Origin: Marinobacterium_E sp035458585
GTDB taxonomy: Bacteria; Pseudomonadota; Gammaproteobacteria; Pseudomonadales; Balneatricaceae
Assembly: GCA_035458585.1 (NCBI GenBank)
Contig: DATHZN010000068.1
Location: 22,670 to 86,669, forward strand
Reading direction: 5' to 3'
DNA length: 64,000 bases
The position numbers and the translations under genes are program-made. Below the pieces are notes generated by a model. It did no database searches, had not been told where the DNA came from, and saw only the letters and a list, made by a program, of their open reading frames with translations. Of the stretch, positions 1 through 11,256 are shown piece by piece (position 1 is the stretch's first letter; every line of letters begins with the position of its first letter).

Positions 1-128
1 CGCGATTAAATAAGGTTTAGGCGCGCACCCCCACTGCGAAGTGTTAAGAGTACGCGCTTGATTGTGCCAACTTTAGAGCACTCTCAGGGAGAGCGCTTGC
101 ACGTATGTTGGATGATTTGGACATTAAA

Positions 129-1214
129 ATGAACGAAAACAAAGTACTGATTCTCCCAGGTGATGGTATCGGCCCGGAGATTATCGCGCAGGCACGGCGT
201 GTGCTTGAACTGGTCAACGAGCAGGATAATCTGAATCTGGAATTCGATGAGGCACTCCTTGGCGGTGCCGCTATCGATGCGGCCGGTGTGCCAATGCCAG
301 AGGAGACACTGGCAAAAGCCCGCGAGGCTAAGGGTATTCTTTTAGGCGCCGTTGGCGGGCCGAAGTGGGACACCCATCCTGATTTTCAGATTCGCCCCGA
401 GAAGGGGCTGCTGGGCATCCGCTCTAACCTAGAGCTTTTTGGTAACCTGCGTCCCGCGATCCTCTACCCACAGTTGGCACAGGCTTCTACGCTCAAGCCA
501 GAGGTTGTGTCGGGCCTGGATATTTTGATAGTCCGTGAGCTGACGGGCGGTATCTATTTCGGTCAGCCGCGCGGTGTCCGTACCACGGAAGCGGGGCTGC
601 GCGAGGGTTACAACACCTATGTTTATAACGAAGAGGAGATCAAGCGCATCGGTCGCGTTGCGTTTGAAGCGGCGATGGCACGGAGCAAAAAGCTCTGCTC
701 AGTCGACAAAGCTAACGTCCTGGAAGTGACGGTTTTGTGGCGTGAAGTGATGGAGGAACTCAAAGCTGAGTATCCTGAGGTTGAACTGAGTCACATGTAT
801 GTCGATAACGCGGCCATGCAGTTGGTGCGTGCGCCCAAGCAGTTCGACGTAGTGGTTACCGGGAACATGTTCGGCGACATTCTCTCGGATGCTGCCGCTA
901 TGCTGACTGGTTCTATTGGTATGCTGCCTTCAGCTTCTCTGAATAAAGCGGGGCAGGGTATGTATGAGCCTTGTCATGGCTCGGCGCCGGACATTGCGGG
1001 TCAAAACATCGCAAATCCATTGGCAACTATCCTCTCTGCCGCTATGATGTTGCGCTATTCGCTTGACAAAGGTGCCGCAGCGGATCGAATTGAACAGGCC
1101 GTGAGCGTTGTTCTTGATCAGGGTTTGCGCACCGCTGATATCTTCTCTGAAGGTATGCAGAAGGTCAGCACAACGGAGATGGGTGACGCGGTTATCGCAG
1201 CGCTGAGCGCTTGA
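129..1214 (+). CDS. leuB: 3-isopropylmalate dehydrogenase
   Basis: LeuB oxidises and decarboxylates 3-isopropylmalate with NAD in the third step of leucine synthesis, in the cytoplasm. The protein is 361 residues, the usual bacterial length. It opens with the nucleotide-fold motif LPGDGIGPEI, carries the substrate-binding ELTGGIYFG segment, the VDKANVLE lysine region, and the GNMFGDILSD metal-binding aspartate block near residue 245. I chose the ATG at 129 because family members start a few residues before the LPGDGIGPE motif. An in-frame ATG at 105 would add eight residues and has a purine-rich stretch about 12 bases upstream, so it cannot be excluded. Bases 1-104 hold no complete gene. The end of leuD would be expected upstream in related genomes, but I cannot prove it from what is visible. 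Confidence 0.96.
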   Translation: MNENKVLILPGDGIGPEIIAQARRVLELVNEQDNLNLEFDEALLGGAAIDAAGVPMPEETLAKAREAKGILLGAVGGPKWDTHPDFQIRPEKGLLGIRSNLELFGNLRPAILYPQLAQASTLKPEVVSGLDILIVRELTGGIYFGQPRGVRTTEAGLREGYNTYVYNEEEIKRIGRVAFEAAMARSKKLCSVDKANVLEVTVLWREVMEELKAEYPEVELSHMYVDNAAMQLVRAPKQFDVVVTGNMFGDILSDAAAMLTGSIGMLPSASLNKAGQGMYEPCHGSAPDIAGQNIANPLATILSAAMMLRYSLDKGAAADRIEQAVSVVLDQGLRTADIFSEGMQKVSTTEMGDAVIAALSA

Positions 1215-1233
1215 ACGGCTAAATCACTCAGGT

Positions 1234-1260
1234 AAGGCCGGTTTATAAACCGGCCTTTTT
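1234..1260 (+). terminator. Intrinsic terminator after leuB
   Basis: A perfect 24-base palindrome (AAGGCCGGTTTA followed by its complement) ends in a run of T residues. It lies 20 bases after the leuB stop and before asd, so leuB and asd are probably separate transcription units. Confidence 0.9.
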
Positions 1261-1312
1261 AATTGGATCCCAATTGGACTGGGATAGATATACCCTAAAA
1301 CAGAGGTTTAAC

Positions 1313-2425
1313 ATGAATCGTGTAGGTTTTGTCGGCTGGCGCGGTATGGTCGGTTCAGTTCTAATGCAGCGAATGCTGGAAGAGAAAGACTTTGAGCAGA
1401 TCAACGAGCCAGTTTTTTTCACTACCTCTCAGGTGGGCCAGGCTGGCCCTGAGATCGGTAAAGAGATCGCTCCGCTGAAAGACGCTAATGATATCGAAGC
1501 GCTCAAGCAGATGGACGTGATTATTACCTGTCAGGGTGGTGACTACACGAAAGCAATCTACCCACAACTGCGTGAGGCTGGCTGGGAAGGTTACTGGATT
1601 GATGCCGCATCTGCGTTGCGCATGGCTGACGACTCCATCATCATCCTGGATCCGGTTAACTCTGAGGTGATAGATAAAGGGCTGAGTAAGGGCATTAAAA
1701 CCTTTGTCGGCGGCAACTGTACCGTCTCTCTAATGCTGATGGGTTTGGGCGGGCTCTTCAAGGCAGGTCACATTGAGTGGCTGAGCTCAATGACATACCA
1801 GGCGGCTTCAGGGGCAGGTGCGCGTAACATGCGTGAGTTGATCACGCAAATGGGCCAGATTCGTGATGGTTCAGCAGCGATGCTCGACGATCCTGCGTCA
1901 GCTATCCTGGATATTGATCGTCAGGTTGCCAGCACGATGCGTAGCGATTTAGCGGTGGATAACTTTGGTGTGCCATTGGCCGGTTCTTTGATCCCTTGGA
2001 TTGATGTTCCAGTTGCAGATGGTCAGTCGAAGGAGGAGTGGAAGGGCTTTGTTGAGACCAACAAGATACTCGGCCGCACCGCTAATCCAATCGCGATTGA
2101 CGGCACCTGTGTTCGTATCGGTGCGATGCGCTGTCACAGTCAGGCGTTTACAATCAAGCTCAACAAAGATATCCCGCTGGATGAGGTTGAGCAGATGATC
2201 GCTGAAGCAAATGACTGGGTGAGGGTCGTACCCAATGACCGTCAGATCACCATGCAAGAGCTGACGCCAACCAAGGTTACCGGCACTCTCAGCATTCCTG
2301 TGGGACGTCTGCGCAAAATGAAGATGGGTAAGCAGTACCTTAACGCTTTCAGTGTGGGTGATCAGCTTCTTTGGGGCGCGGCGGAGCCGCTGCGTCGTAT
2401 GCTGCGAATCCTAAACGATCGTTAA
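1313..2425 (+). CDS. asd: Aspartate-semialdehyde dehydrogenase
   Basis: Asd reduces aspartyl-4-phosphate to aspartate semialdehyde with NADPH, feeding lysine, diaminopimelate, threonine and methionine synthesis. The 370-residue protein has the N-terminal glycine motif GFVGWRGMVGSVL, the catalytic cysteine in GGNCTVSLMLMGLGG, and the QAASGAGARNM block of the gram-negative Asd class. The start is the ATG at 1313, with AGAGG about eight bases upstream. An upstream in-frame start at 1274 would place the glycine motif too far inside. It sits between the leuB terminator and the catalytically dead paralogue usg, the classical Pseudomonas arrangement. Confidence 0.97.
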   Translation: MNRVGFVGWRGMVGSVLMQRMLEEKDFEQINEPVFFTTSQVGQAGPEIGKEIAPLKDANDIEALKQMDVIITCQGGDYTKAIYPQLREAGWEGYWIDAASALRMADDSIIILDPVNSEVIDKGLSKGIKTFVGGNCTVSLMLMGLGGLFKAGHIEWLSSMTYQAASGAGARNMRELITQMGQIRDGSAAMLDDPASAILDIDRQVASTMRSDLAVDNFGVPLAGSLIPWIDVPVADGQSKEEWKGFVETNKILGRTANPIAIDGTCVRIGAMRCHSQAFTIKLNKDIPLDEVEQMIAEANDWVRVVPNDRQITMQELTPTKVTGTLSIPVGRLRKMKMGKQYLNAFSVGDQLLWGAAEPLRRMLRILNDR

Positions 2426-2451
2426 ATGAGTGCTCGATCTGAGCTGTCCAA

Positions 2452-2473
2452 TCAGCCCGCGTGTGCGGGCTGA
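2452..2473 (+). other. Hairpin in the asd-usg gap
   Basis: A nine-base-pair stem (TCAGCCCGC, loop GTGT, GCGGGCTGA) sits 27 bases after the asd stop and just before the usg ribosome site. There is no T run after it, so it is more likely an mRNA-processing or stability element than a terminator. This is inference from shape only. Confidence 0.5.
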
Positions 2474-2493
2474 ATACTTTCTGGAGTTTTCAA

Positions 2494-3483
2494 ATGTCGA
2501 AAAAAGTTCTTCTTCTAGGTATCAGTGCACTGGCGGGTGAGCAACTGCTAGACCTGCTTGAAGATCACCCGCTGGCGAAAGAGGTGATCTTTGAGCTCTT
2601 TGATACAGAAGAGGAGGCGGGCCGTTCGCTGATGGTTAACGGCAGCGCTCATCGTGTGCGTCGATATGAGAGTATTGATCTAACCGACGCTAAGCTGGCG
2701 ATCCTTTGTTCACCTCAGATTCCGGCTGATGTTATCAGCTCGATTGCACCGAAGGTGTCTCTATTCGATCTGCATTCGCGCGAGCAGACGGCTGGAGCTG
2801 AGCTTTTGCTATCGGGCGTGGCAAAAGCGCGTTTAGAGCTTCAGCCGGGTACACAGTTTCGTTCTCCAGAGCCTGCGCTGCTGGTGACTGCTCTGTTATT
2901 GAAAACCCTCTCGGCTGCAGCAGAACCTCTGCGAGTTACAGCCACTCTTATGCTGCCGGCCAGCCTGCATGATCAGCCGGGTATTCAGGCGCTGGCAGCA
3001 GAGACTGCACATCTGCTCAACGGCCGGGAAGCGAGCGCGAAACTGCTGGATGCGAACATGGCCTTCAACTTGATTGCTCAGCCACAGCCGGTGGATGAAA
3101 ATGGGAGCCTCGGTGTTGAGCGTCTATTCGCGGAGGGACTTGCTCAACTTCTCGGCGCTGATGACCTTGAGGTTAACGCCTCTGCTGTTCAGGTACCGCT
3201 GTTTCATGGAACGGCAGTGACGTTAGCGGTAGAGCTGACAAAAGCCGTCGAACTCAATGAGCTTGTTCGTCTGATTGATCGTGAAGCGAAACTGAGGTTT
3301 TCGCCGGGTGCCTCAGCATCTACACAGTCAGCGACGGGAATTGAGGAGTGTCTGGTGTCGCGTCTACGATTTGACGCCCAAGATGCGAATGTGCTTTTGA
3401 CTACTTTACTGTTTGATGAACAGCGCTTGGGGCGCGCATCTAATGCGGTCGATGCCCTGCGTGCCTTGGTGACTGCCCACTAA
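2494..3483 (+). CDS. usg: Usg-1 protein, Asd-like paralogue
   Basis: This 329-residue protein has the fold order of aspartate-semialdehyde dehydrogenase (N-terminal glycine-rich segment LLGISALAGEQLL, C-terminal dimerisation half with the IEECLVSRLRFD end). It lacks the GGNCTVS catalytic-cysteine motif of the neighbouring true Asd. That matches Usg-1, a family of unknown function usually encoded next to asd, truA or fimV. The start at 2494 has GGAG nine bases upstream. The longer in-frame start at 2461 lies inside the upstream hairpin and lacks a ribosome site. It is probably not a dehydrogenase. A non-catalytic partner role would be a guess. Confidence 0.85.
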   Translation: MSKKVLLLGISALAGEQLLDLLEDHPLAKEVIFELFDTEEEAGRSLMVNGSAHRVRRYESIDLTDAKLAILCSPQIPADVISSIAPKVSLFDLHSREQTAGAELLLSGVAKARLELQPGTQFRSPEPALLVTALLLKTLSAAAEPLRVTATLMLPASLHDQPGIQALAAETAHLLNGREASAKLLDANMAFNLIAQPQPVDENGSLGVERLFAEGLAQLLGADDLEVNASAVQVPLFHGTAVTLAVELTKAVELNELVRLIDREAKLRFSPGASASTQSATGIEECLVSRLRFDAQDANVLLTTLLFDEQRLGRASNAVDALRALVTAH

Positions 3484-3576
3484 TCCAGTCGTTTTGACAT
3501 CTTTTAAGCGTAGCCGCGGTTAAATCCCGGGGCTCGCTTGACCGTAATCCATCTACCTACAATACTTCTGATAGTT

Positions 3577-3617
3577 TTGCGAAACGCAACTGCCTGTTTT
3601 TTGAGAAAAAAGCAGGC
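3577..3617 (+). promoter_or_regulatory. Two tandem hairpins in the fimV leader
   Basis: TTGCG-AAA-CGCAA (3577-3589) is followed at once by a longer stem in which GCCTG plus six T residues face six A residues plus CAGGC around a GAG loop, with one bulged G (3592-3617). They lie immediately upstream of the fimV ribosome site, so they could affect mRNA stability or translation. Function is inferred. Confidence 0.45.
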
Positions 3618-3645
3618 TAACTGGTAAAGGATAAGGATAGAAAAG

Positions 3646-6674
<3,029 letters not shown>

Positions 6675-6675
<1 letters not shown>

Positions 6676-7505
6676 TGAGTAATTCGCTACATCAAGAAGG
6701 GGCGACGCAAGTCGCCCTTTTTCGTTATGCCTTAGGTATAGAGTATGCCGGTGCCAGATACCACGGCTGGCAATCCCAGCGTGAAGAGCAGGTGGCAACG
6801 GTGCAGGAAACACTGGAAGAGGCACTCTCCAAAATTGCCTGTCATCCGGTCAGCGTAATTTGCGCCGGTCGCACCGATACGGGTGTCAACGGCTGCTATC
6901 AGGTGGTGCATTTCGATGCGCAGGTTGAGCGTCCGACGCGTGCCTGGGTAATGGGCACCAATACCAAGCTGCCCGATGATATCGCTGTTCTCTGGGCCAG
7001 ACCGGTGAGTGATCAGTTTCATGCGCGTTTCGGAGCGATGGAGCGGCGCTATCGTTATGTGATCTACTCTGCAGAGGTTAAGCCGGCTGTGTTGAGTCGC
7101 GGCGTTACCTGGACACACAAAAAACTCTCGATTGATCGGATGCAACAGGCAGCTGTGCATCTGGTGGGAGAGCATGACTTCACCTCTTATCGTGCAGTCG
7201 CCTGTCAGGCGAAAAGCCCGGTCAAAACAGTCAAATCGCTTGAGGTTTATCAGAGAGGTCAATTAATTGTCATTGATATCTGCGCCAATGCCTTTCTTCA
7301 CCACATGGTACGCAACATCGCCGGTGTATTGATGAAAATTGGAAGTGGTGAGGCGGAGGTTGATTGGAGTCGGGAGGTGCTCGAGGCACGGAACCGACGA
7401 TTGGGGGGTGTTACTGCCCCCCCTTGGGGGCTCTATTTTGTTGATGTTAAATACCCCCAAGAGTTCGATCTACCTCCGGGTAATCAAGGTCCGTTTTTCC
7501 TGTAA
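6675..7505 (+). CDS. truA: tRNA pseudouridine(38-40) synthase
   Basis: TruA isomerises uridines 38-40 in the anticodon stem-loop of many tRNAs. The 276-residue protein contains the catalytic aspartate in CAGRTDTGVNG, the DFHARF-type QFHARFGAMERRYRY segment, the DFTSYRAVACQ block and the NAFLHHMVRNIAGVLM motif. In the catalytic loop the normally near-invariant AGRTDAGVH reads AGRTDTGVN, so two neighbours of the aspartate differ while the aspartate itself is kept. The start ATG overlaps the fimV stop by one base (TAATG), which implies translational coupling. There is no other good in-frame start before the conserved ALGIEYAG. An intrinsic-terminator hairpin lies within its first 16 codons. Confidence 0.95.
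6700..6722 (+). terminator. Terminator hairpin inside the start of truA
   Basis: GGGCGAC, a GCAA tetraloop, GTCGCCC and five T residues form a textbook intrinsic terminator. It lies 25 bases after the fimV stop and within codons 9-16 of truA. It could end most fimV transcripts while coupled translation of truA lets some through. Confidence 0.8.
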
Positions 7506-7677
7506 GAGGTTCAGGGGAGCGCACTCAGTCTCTGCCCCTTAACTTGCTTAGAAAGAGGGCCCCGCTTTAGGCTCTATGAATGTTTGTTTGTGCAACGAGG
7601 CTAGCATTCCCAAGGATGAGTGCTTTCGCTCCGAGGCGAGCTAAGTTAATATATTGCCTTAGTTTTTTGGCGCCAGA

Positions 7678-8313
7678 GTGCTTGGTTTGAAAACACGAGT
7701 TAAGATTTGCGGTATCACCCGAATTGAGGACGCTCTGGCGGCCGCAGATTCGGGTGCTGATGCGCTCGGATTTGTCTTTTATGCCAAGAGCCCTCGCGCT
7801 ATTTCAGTTGCAGATGCTGCTGAGATTATTGCAAAACTGCCCGCCTTCGTTACCAGCGTTGCGTTGTTTGTTGATGCTGAAGTTGACTTCATACGGCAGG
7901 TAATTGACTCCACAGGGGTAGACCTGCTGCAGTTTCATGGCATGGAGTCAGCTGAGCAGTGTGCGCAGTTTTCTCGCCCATATATCAAAGCGTTGCGAAT
8001 GAAGCCCGATTTAGATCTAAACCAACAGATGCTCGCGTACCCATGCGCGAGGGGTGTGTTGCTTGATGCCTACACACCGGGTACACCCGGTGGTACGGGC
8101 GAGCAATTTGACTGGTCGCGAATCCCGGCCGACAAGGCCGCCGGCATCACGCTGGCGGGCGGTTTGGATTGCACCAATGTCGCCAGGGCAGTCAGTCTGG
8201 TGCGGCCTTACGCTGTCGATGTTAGCGGCGGTGTGGAGCAGTCGAAGGGAATCAAGGACGCCAAAAAAATAGAACAATTTATTGCTGAGGTACACCGTGT
8301 CAACTATAGCTGA
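7678..8313 (+). CDS. trpF: Phosphoribosylanthranilate isomerase
   Basis: TrpF performs the Amadori rearrangement of N-(5-phosphoribosyl)anthranilate in tryptophan synthesis. This single-domain TIM barrel of about 211 residues shows the general-base cysteine in VKICGIT, the LGFVFYAKSPR segment, the general-acid aspartate in LLDAYTPGTPGGTG, and the phosphate-binding LAGGLD and DVSGGVE turns. The start is uncertain: GTG at 7678, or TTG three codons later, with only weak AGAG-type ribosome sites. The preceding 172 bases hold no gene I can see. The 3' end overlaps trpB by 17 bases, so the two are co-translated. Confidence 0.95.
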   Translation: MLGLKTRVKICGITRIEDALAAADSGADALGFVFYAKSPRAISVADAAEIIAKLPAFVTSVALFVDAEVDFIRQVIDSTGVDLLQFHGMESAEQCAQFSRPYIKALRMKPDLDLNQQMLAYPCARGVLLDAYTPGTPGGTGEQFDWSRIPADKAAGITLAGGLDCTNVARAVSLVRPYAVDVSGGVEQSKGIKDAKKIEQFIAEVHRVNYS

Positions 8314-9517
8314 GCAGACTACACACATTGAGATGCCGGATGCCAATGGTCATTTTGGAATTCATGGCGGGCGCTTTGTCTCCGAGACCCTGATGGGCGC
8401 TCTTGAGGAGCTCGAGGCACTTTATGACAAGCTAAGTAAAGACCCTGAGTTTCAAGCTGAGTTCGATAAGGACCTAGCGCACTACGTTGGCCGTCCCTCA
8501 CCTCTATACCACGCTGAACGCCTGAGTGCGCATTGTGGTGGTGCACAGATATGGCTCAAACGTGAAGATCTCAACCACACTGGTGCACACAAGGTTAATA
8601 ACACCATTGGTCAGGCGCTCCTGGCAAAATATATGGGTAAACCTCGCGTCATTGCAGAGACCGGAGCGGGTCAGCATGGGGTTGCATCTGCAACCGTTGC
8701 AGCGCGTCTGGGTCTTGAGTGCAAAGTATACATGGGGGAAGAGGATGTTCGTCGCCAGGCGCTGAACGTGTACCGCATGCGCTTGCTGGGTGCTGAGGTT
8801 ATACCCGTCACTTCTGGTACTCGTACGCTTAAAGATGCCATGAATGAAGCGATGCGTGACTGGGTCACCAACGTGGATAACACTTACTACATCATCGGGA
8901 CAGCCGCTGGCCCACACCCTTACCCGAAACTGGTGCGTGACTTCCAGTCGGTCATTGGACGTGAAACCAAGCAACAGTCAATGGCGCAGATTGGTCGATT
9001 GCCAGATGCTGTTGTCGCTTGCGTAGGAGGCGGTTCAAATGCCATTGGTATGTTCTACCCCTTTATGGATGATCTTGAGACTCGCATGATCGGTGTAGAG
9101 GCGGGCGGTTTCGGTTTGGAAACTGGTAAGCACGCGGCACCACTTACAGCAGGTCGTCCGGGTGTCCTGCATGGCATGCGCACCTATCTGATGGAAGATG
9201 ATGCGGGTCAGATTCTGGGCACTCACTCCGTCTCGGCTGGCCTGGATTACCCAGGTGTGGGGCCGGAACACAGTTACCTCAAGGATATAGGTCGTGCCGA
9301 ATATGTGGCAGCGACAGATGACGAAGCGATGGATGGATTCCGCAAACTGACTCAGATCGAAGGTATCATGCCAGCACTGGAAACGGCTCACGCCGTCGCG
9401 TATGCAATGAAGATGGCGAAAGAGATGTCTCCAGATCAAGTGATCGTGGTGAATCTCTCGGGTCGCGGTGATAAAGATATACACACCGTCGCGCAGATCG
9501 ACGGTCTAGAGATGTAA
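8297..9517 (+). CDS. trpB: Tryptophan synthase beta chain
   Basis: TrpB joins indole to serine using pyridoxal phosphate, as part of the alpha2-beta2 tryptophan synthase complex. The 406-residue protein has the GGRFVSETLM N terminus, the PLP lysine in HTGAHKVNNT, the glycine-rich phosphate site CVGGGSNAIG, and the LSGRGDKD C-terminal motif. I chose GTG at 8297, with TGAGG six bases upstream, because it places the conserved segment at the family-typical distance. It starts inside the end of trpF and is followed 20 bases later by trpA. Placing trpBA between trpF and accD differs from Pseudomonas, where trpBA lie elsewhere. Confidence 0.97.
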   Translation: MSTIAEQTTHIEMPDANGHFGIHGGRFVSETLMGALEELEALYDKLSKDPEFQAEFDKDLAHYVGRPSPLYHAERLSAHCGGAQIWLKREDLNHTGAHKVNNTIGQALLAKYMGKPRVIAETGAGQHGVASATVAARLGLECKVYMGEEDVRRQALNVYRMRLLGAEVIPVTSGTRTLKDAMNEAMRDWVTNVDNTYYIIGTAAGPHPYPKLVRDFQSVIGRETKQQSMAQIGRLPDAVVACVGGGSNAIGMFYPFMDDLETRMIGVEAGGFGLETGKHAAPLTAGRPGVLHGMRTYLMEDDAGQILGTHSVSAGLDYPGVGPEHSYLKDIGRAEYVAATDDEAMDGFRKLTQIEGIMPALETAHAVAYAMKMAKEMSPDQVIVVNLSGRGDKDIHTVAQIDGLEM

Positions 9518-9537
9518 GGCAGAGGGAAAAGAGACGA

Positions 9538-10344
9538 ATGAATCGTATTGAAGCGCGCTTTAACCAGCTCAAAGCCGATGGCCGCAAAGCGATCATCCCG
9601 TTCGTGACGGCGGGTGATTCGCAACCATCAGTGACAGTGCCACTGATGCATGCGCTGGTTGAAGCGGGCGCCGACGTTATCGAACTGGGCGTCCCTTTCT
9701 CCGATCCGATGGCAGACGGCCCCGTGATACAGCTGGCCTGCGAGCGGTCGCTGATGCACGGCACGCGTTTGCTTGATGTACTTGATATGGTAGCTGAGTT
9801 CCGCCAGCAGGACACTGAGACGCCGATTGTGTTGATGGGTTACCTAAACCCGGTAGAGGCGATTGGATATGAGAACTTTGCTCAGCGAGCGAAGGCTGCT
9901 GGCGTGGACGGAGTGTTAACAGTTGATCTGCCGCCTGTCGAGTCTGAAGGCTTGATGAGTGCCATGAAAGAGCAGGGGTTGGATATTATCTTCCTGATTG
10001 CTCCGACTACCTCGCCAGCGCGTCGTAAGGCGATTTGTGAACAGGGTTCAGGCTACCTCTACTATGTGTCAGTCAAAGGCGTCACAGGATCATCAGCACT
10101 TAACGTTGATGAAGTAGCAGACTACATCAACGATATGCGTCAGGATACGGATTTGCCACTGTGCGTGGGTTTCGGAATCCGCGATGGTGCCACTGCAAAG
10201 GCCGTTTGTCAGGTGGCAGACGGCGCCATTGTTGGTAGTGTATTGGTCAATCGGATTGCTGAACTGGCGAACAAACCGGATGAGATTCCCAGCGCGGTTG
10301 CAGCAATTATCAGTGAGATGCGTAGCGCAGTAGACGCTGCCTGA
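9538..10344 (+). CDS. trpA: Tryptophan synthase alpha chain
   Basis: TrpA cleaves indole-3-glycerol phosphate to indole and glyceraldehyde-3-phosphate and channels indole to TrpB. The 268-residue TIM barrel carries the catalytic glutamate in VIELGVPFSDPMADGPVIQ and the catalytic aspartate in LTVDLPPVES. The phosphate-site segments SVKGVTGSSA and CVGFGIRD are also present. It lies 20 bases after trpB and 17 before accD in one + strand run, so it is probably in the same operon. Confidence 0.97.
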   Translation: MNRIEARFNQLKADGRKAIIPFVTAGDSQPSVTVPLMHALVEAGADVIELGVPFSDPMADGPVIQLACERSLMHGTRLLDVLDMVAEFRQQDTETPIVLMGYLNPVEAIGYENFAQRAKAAGVDGVLTVDLPPVESEGLMSAMKEQGLDIIFLIAPTTSPARRKAICEQGSGYLYYVSVKGVTGSSALNVDEVADYINDMRQDTDLPLCVGFGIRDGATAKAVCQVADGAIVGSVLVNRIAELANKPDEIPSAVAAIISEMRSAVDAA

Positions 10345-10361
10345 TAGGATCGGGAATAGAG

Positions 10362-11237
10362 ATGAGTAACTGGTTAGAGAAGATCGTACCGAATCTGGTG
10401 CGCTCTGAAAAAAAGCGTAACAGCATTCCTGAAGGACTCTGGGAGAAGTGCCCGAAATGCGAGGCAGTACTCTACAAGCCGGAGCTTGAAAAGCATCTGT
10501 CAGTCTGTCCCAAATGTGATCATCACATGCGTATTGGCGCGCGTGTCCGTCTGCTGCAGTTCCTCGATACCGATACAGGCGTAGAGTTGGCGGCCGAGAT
10601 TGAGCCAATTGATCGTCTAAAATTTAAAGACTCAAAGAAGTATAAGGATCGTTTGACAGCGGCACAGCGAGATACCGGCGAAACTGACGCTTTGATTGCT
10701 ATGCGCGGTATGCTTGAATCTAATCCTGTGGTCACTGTAGCCTTTGAGTTCCGTTTTATGGGTGGATCCATGGGTACTGTGGTTGGCGAACGTTTTGTCC
10801 GCGCCGCAGAAGTTGCGCTGGCTGAGCGCATCCCTCTTATCTGCTTCTCTGCATCGGGCGGGGCACGGATGCAGGAGGCCCTCTTCTCCCTGATGCAGAT
10901 GGCTCGTACCAGTGCCATTCTTGAAAAGATGCGTAAGGCGGGAGTTCCGTTTATTTCTGTGCTCACTGACCCCGTATACGGCGGCGTGTCAGCTTCGTTG
11001 GCCATGTTGGGCGACCTTAATGTTGCTGAGCCACGTGCACTAGTTGGTTTTGCCGGCCCGCGTGTAATTGAGCAGACAGTCCGCGAAAAGCTACCAGAGG
11101 GGTTCCAGCGTTCTGAATTCCTACTAGAGCACGGGCAGGTGGATATGATTATCCATCGCAAAGAGATGCGTGAACGACTGGCAAAAATGCTTCGCCAGTT
11201 CCAGGGGCTACCAGCGCAAATAAGCGAAAGCGCCTGA
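10362..11237 (+). CDS. accD: Acetyl-CoA carboxylase carboxyltransferase subunit beta
   Basis: AccD is the beta half of the carboxyltransferase that moves CO2 from carboxybiotin to acetyl-CoA, making malonyl-CoA for fatty acid synthesis. The 291-residue protein starts with a four-cysteine zinc ribbon (CPKC near residue 27 and CPKC near 46). The crotonase-like carboxyltransferase domain follows, with SASGGARMQEA and PVYGGVSASLAMLGD. The ATG at 10362 has an AGGA-type site upstream. It sits between trpA and folC, the usual trp-accD-folC order of this group. Confidence 0.97.
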   Translation: MSNWLEKIVPNLVRSEKKRNSIPEGLWEKCPKCEAVLYKPELEKHLSVCPKCDHHMRIGARVRLLQFLDTDTGVELAAEIEPIDRLKFKDSKKYKDRLTAAQRDTGETDALIAMRGMLESNPVVTVAFEFRFMGGSMGTVVGERFVRAAEVALAERIPLICFSASGGARMQEALFSLMQMARTSAILEKMRKAGVPFISVLTDPVYGGVSASLAMLGDLNVAEPRALVGFAGPRVIEQTVREKLPEGFQRSEFLLEHGQVDMIIHRKEMRERLAKMLRQFQGLPAQISESA

Positions 11238-11256
11238 ATCCGAGAGGGCTTCTCGA

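Noticed and set aside
1274..1312. Upstream extension of asd
   Set aside because: It starts next to the leuB terminator; the ATG at 1313 has a ribosome site and fits the family start.
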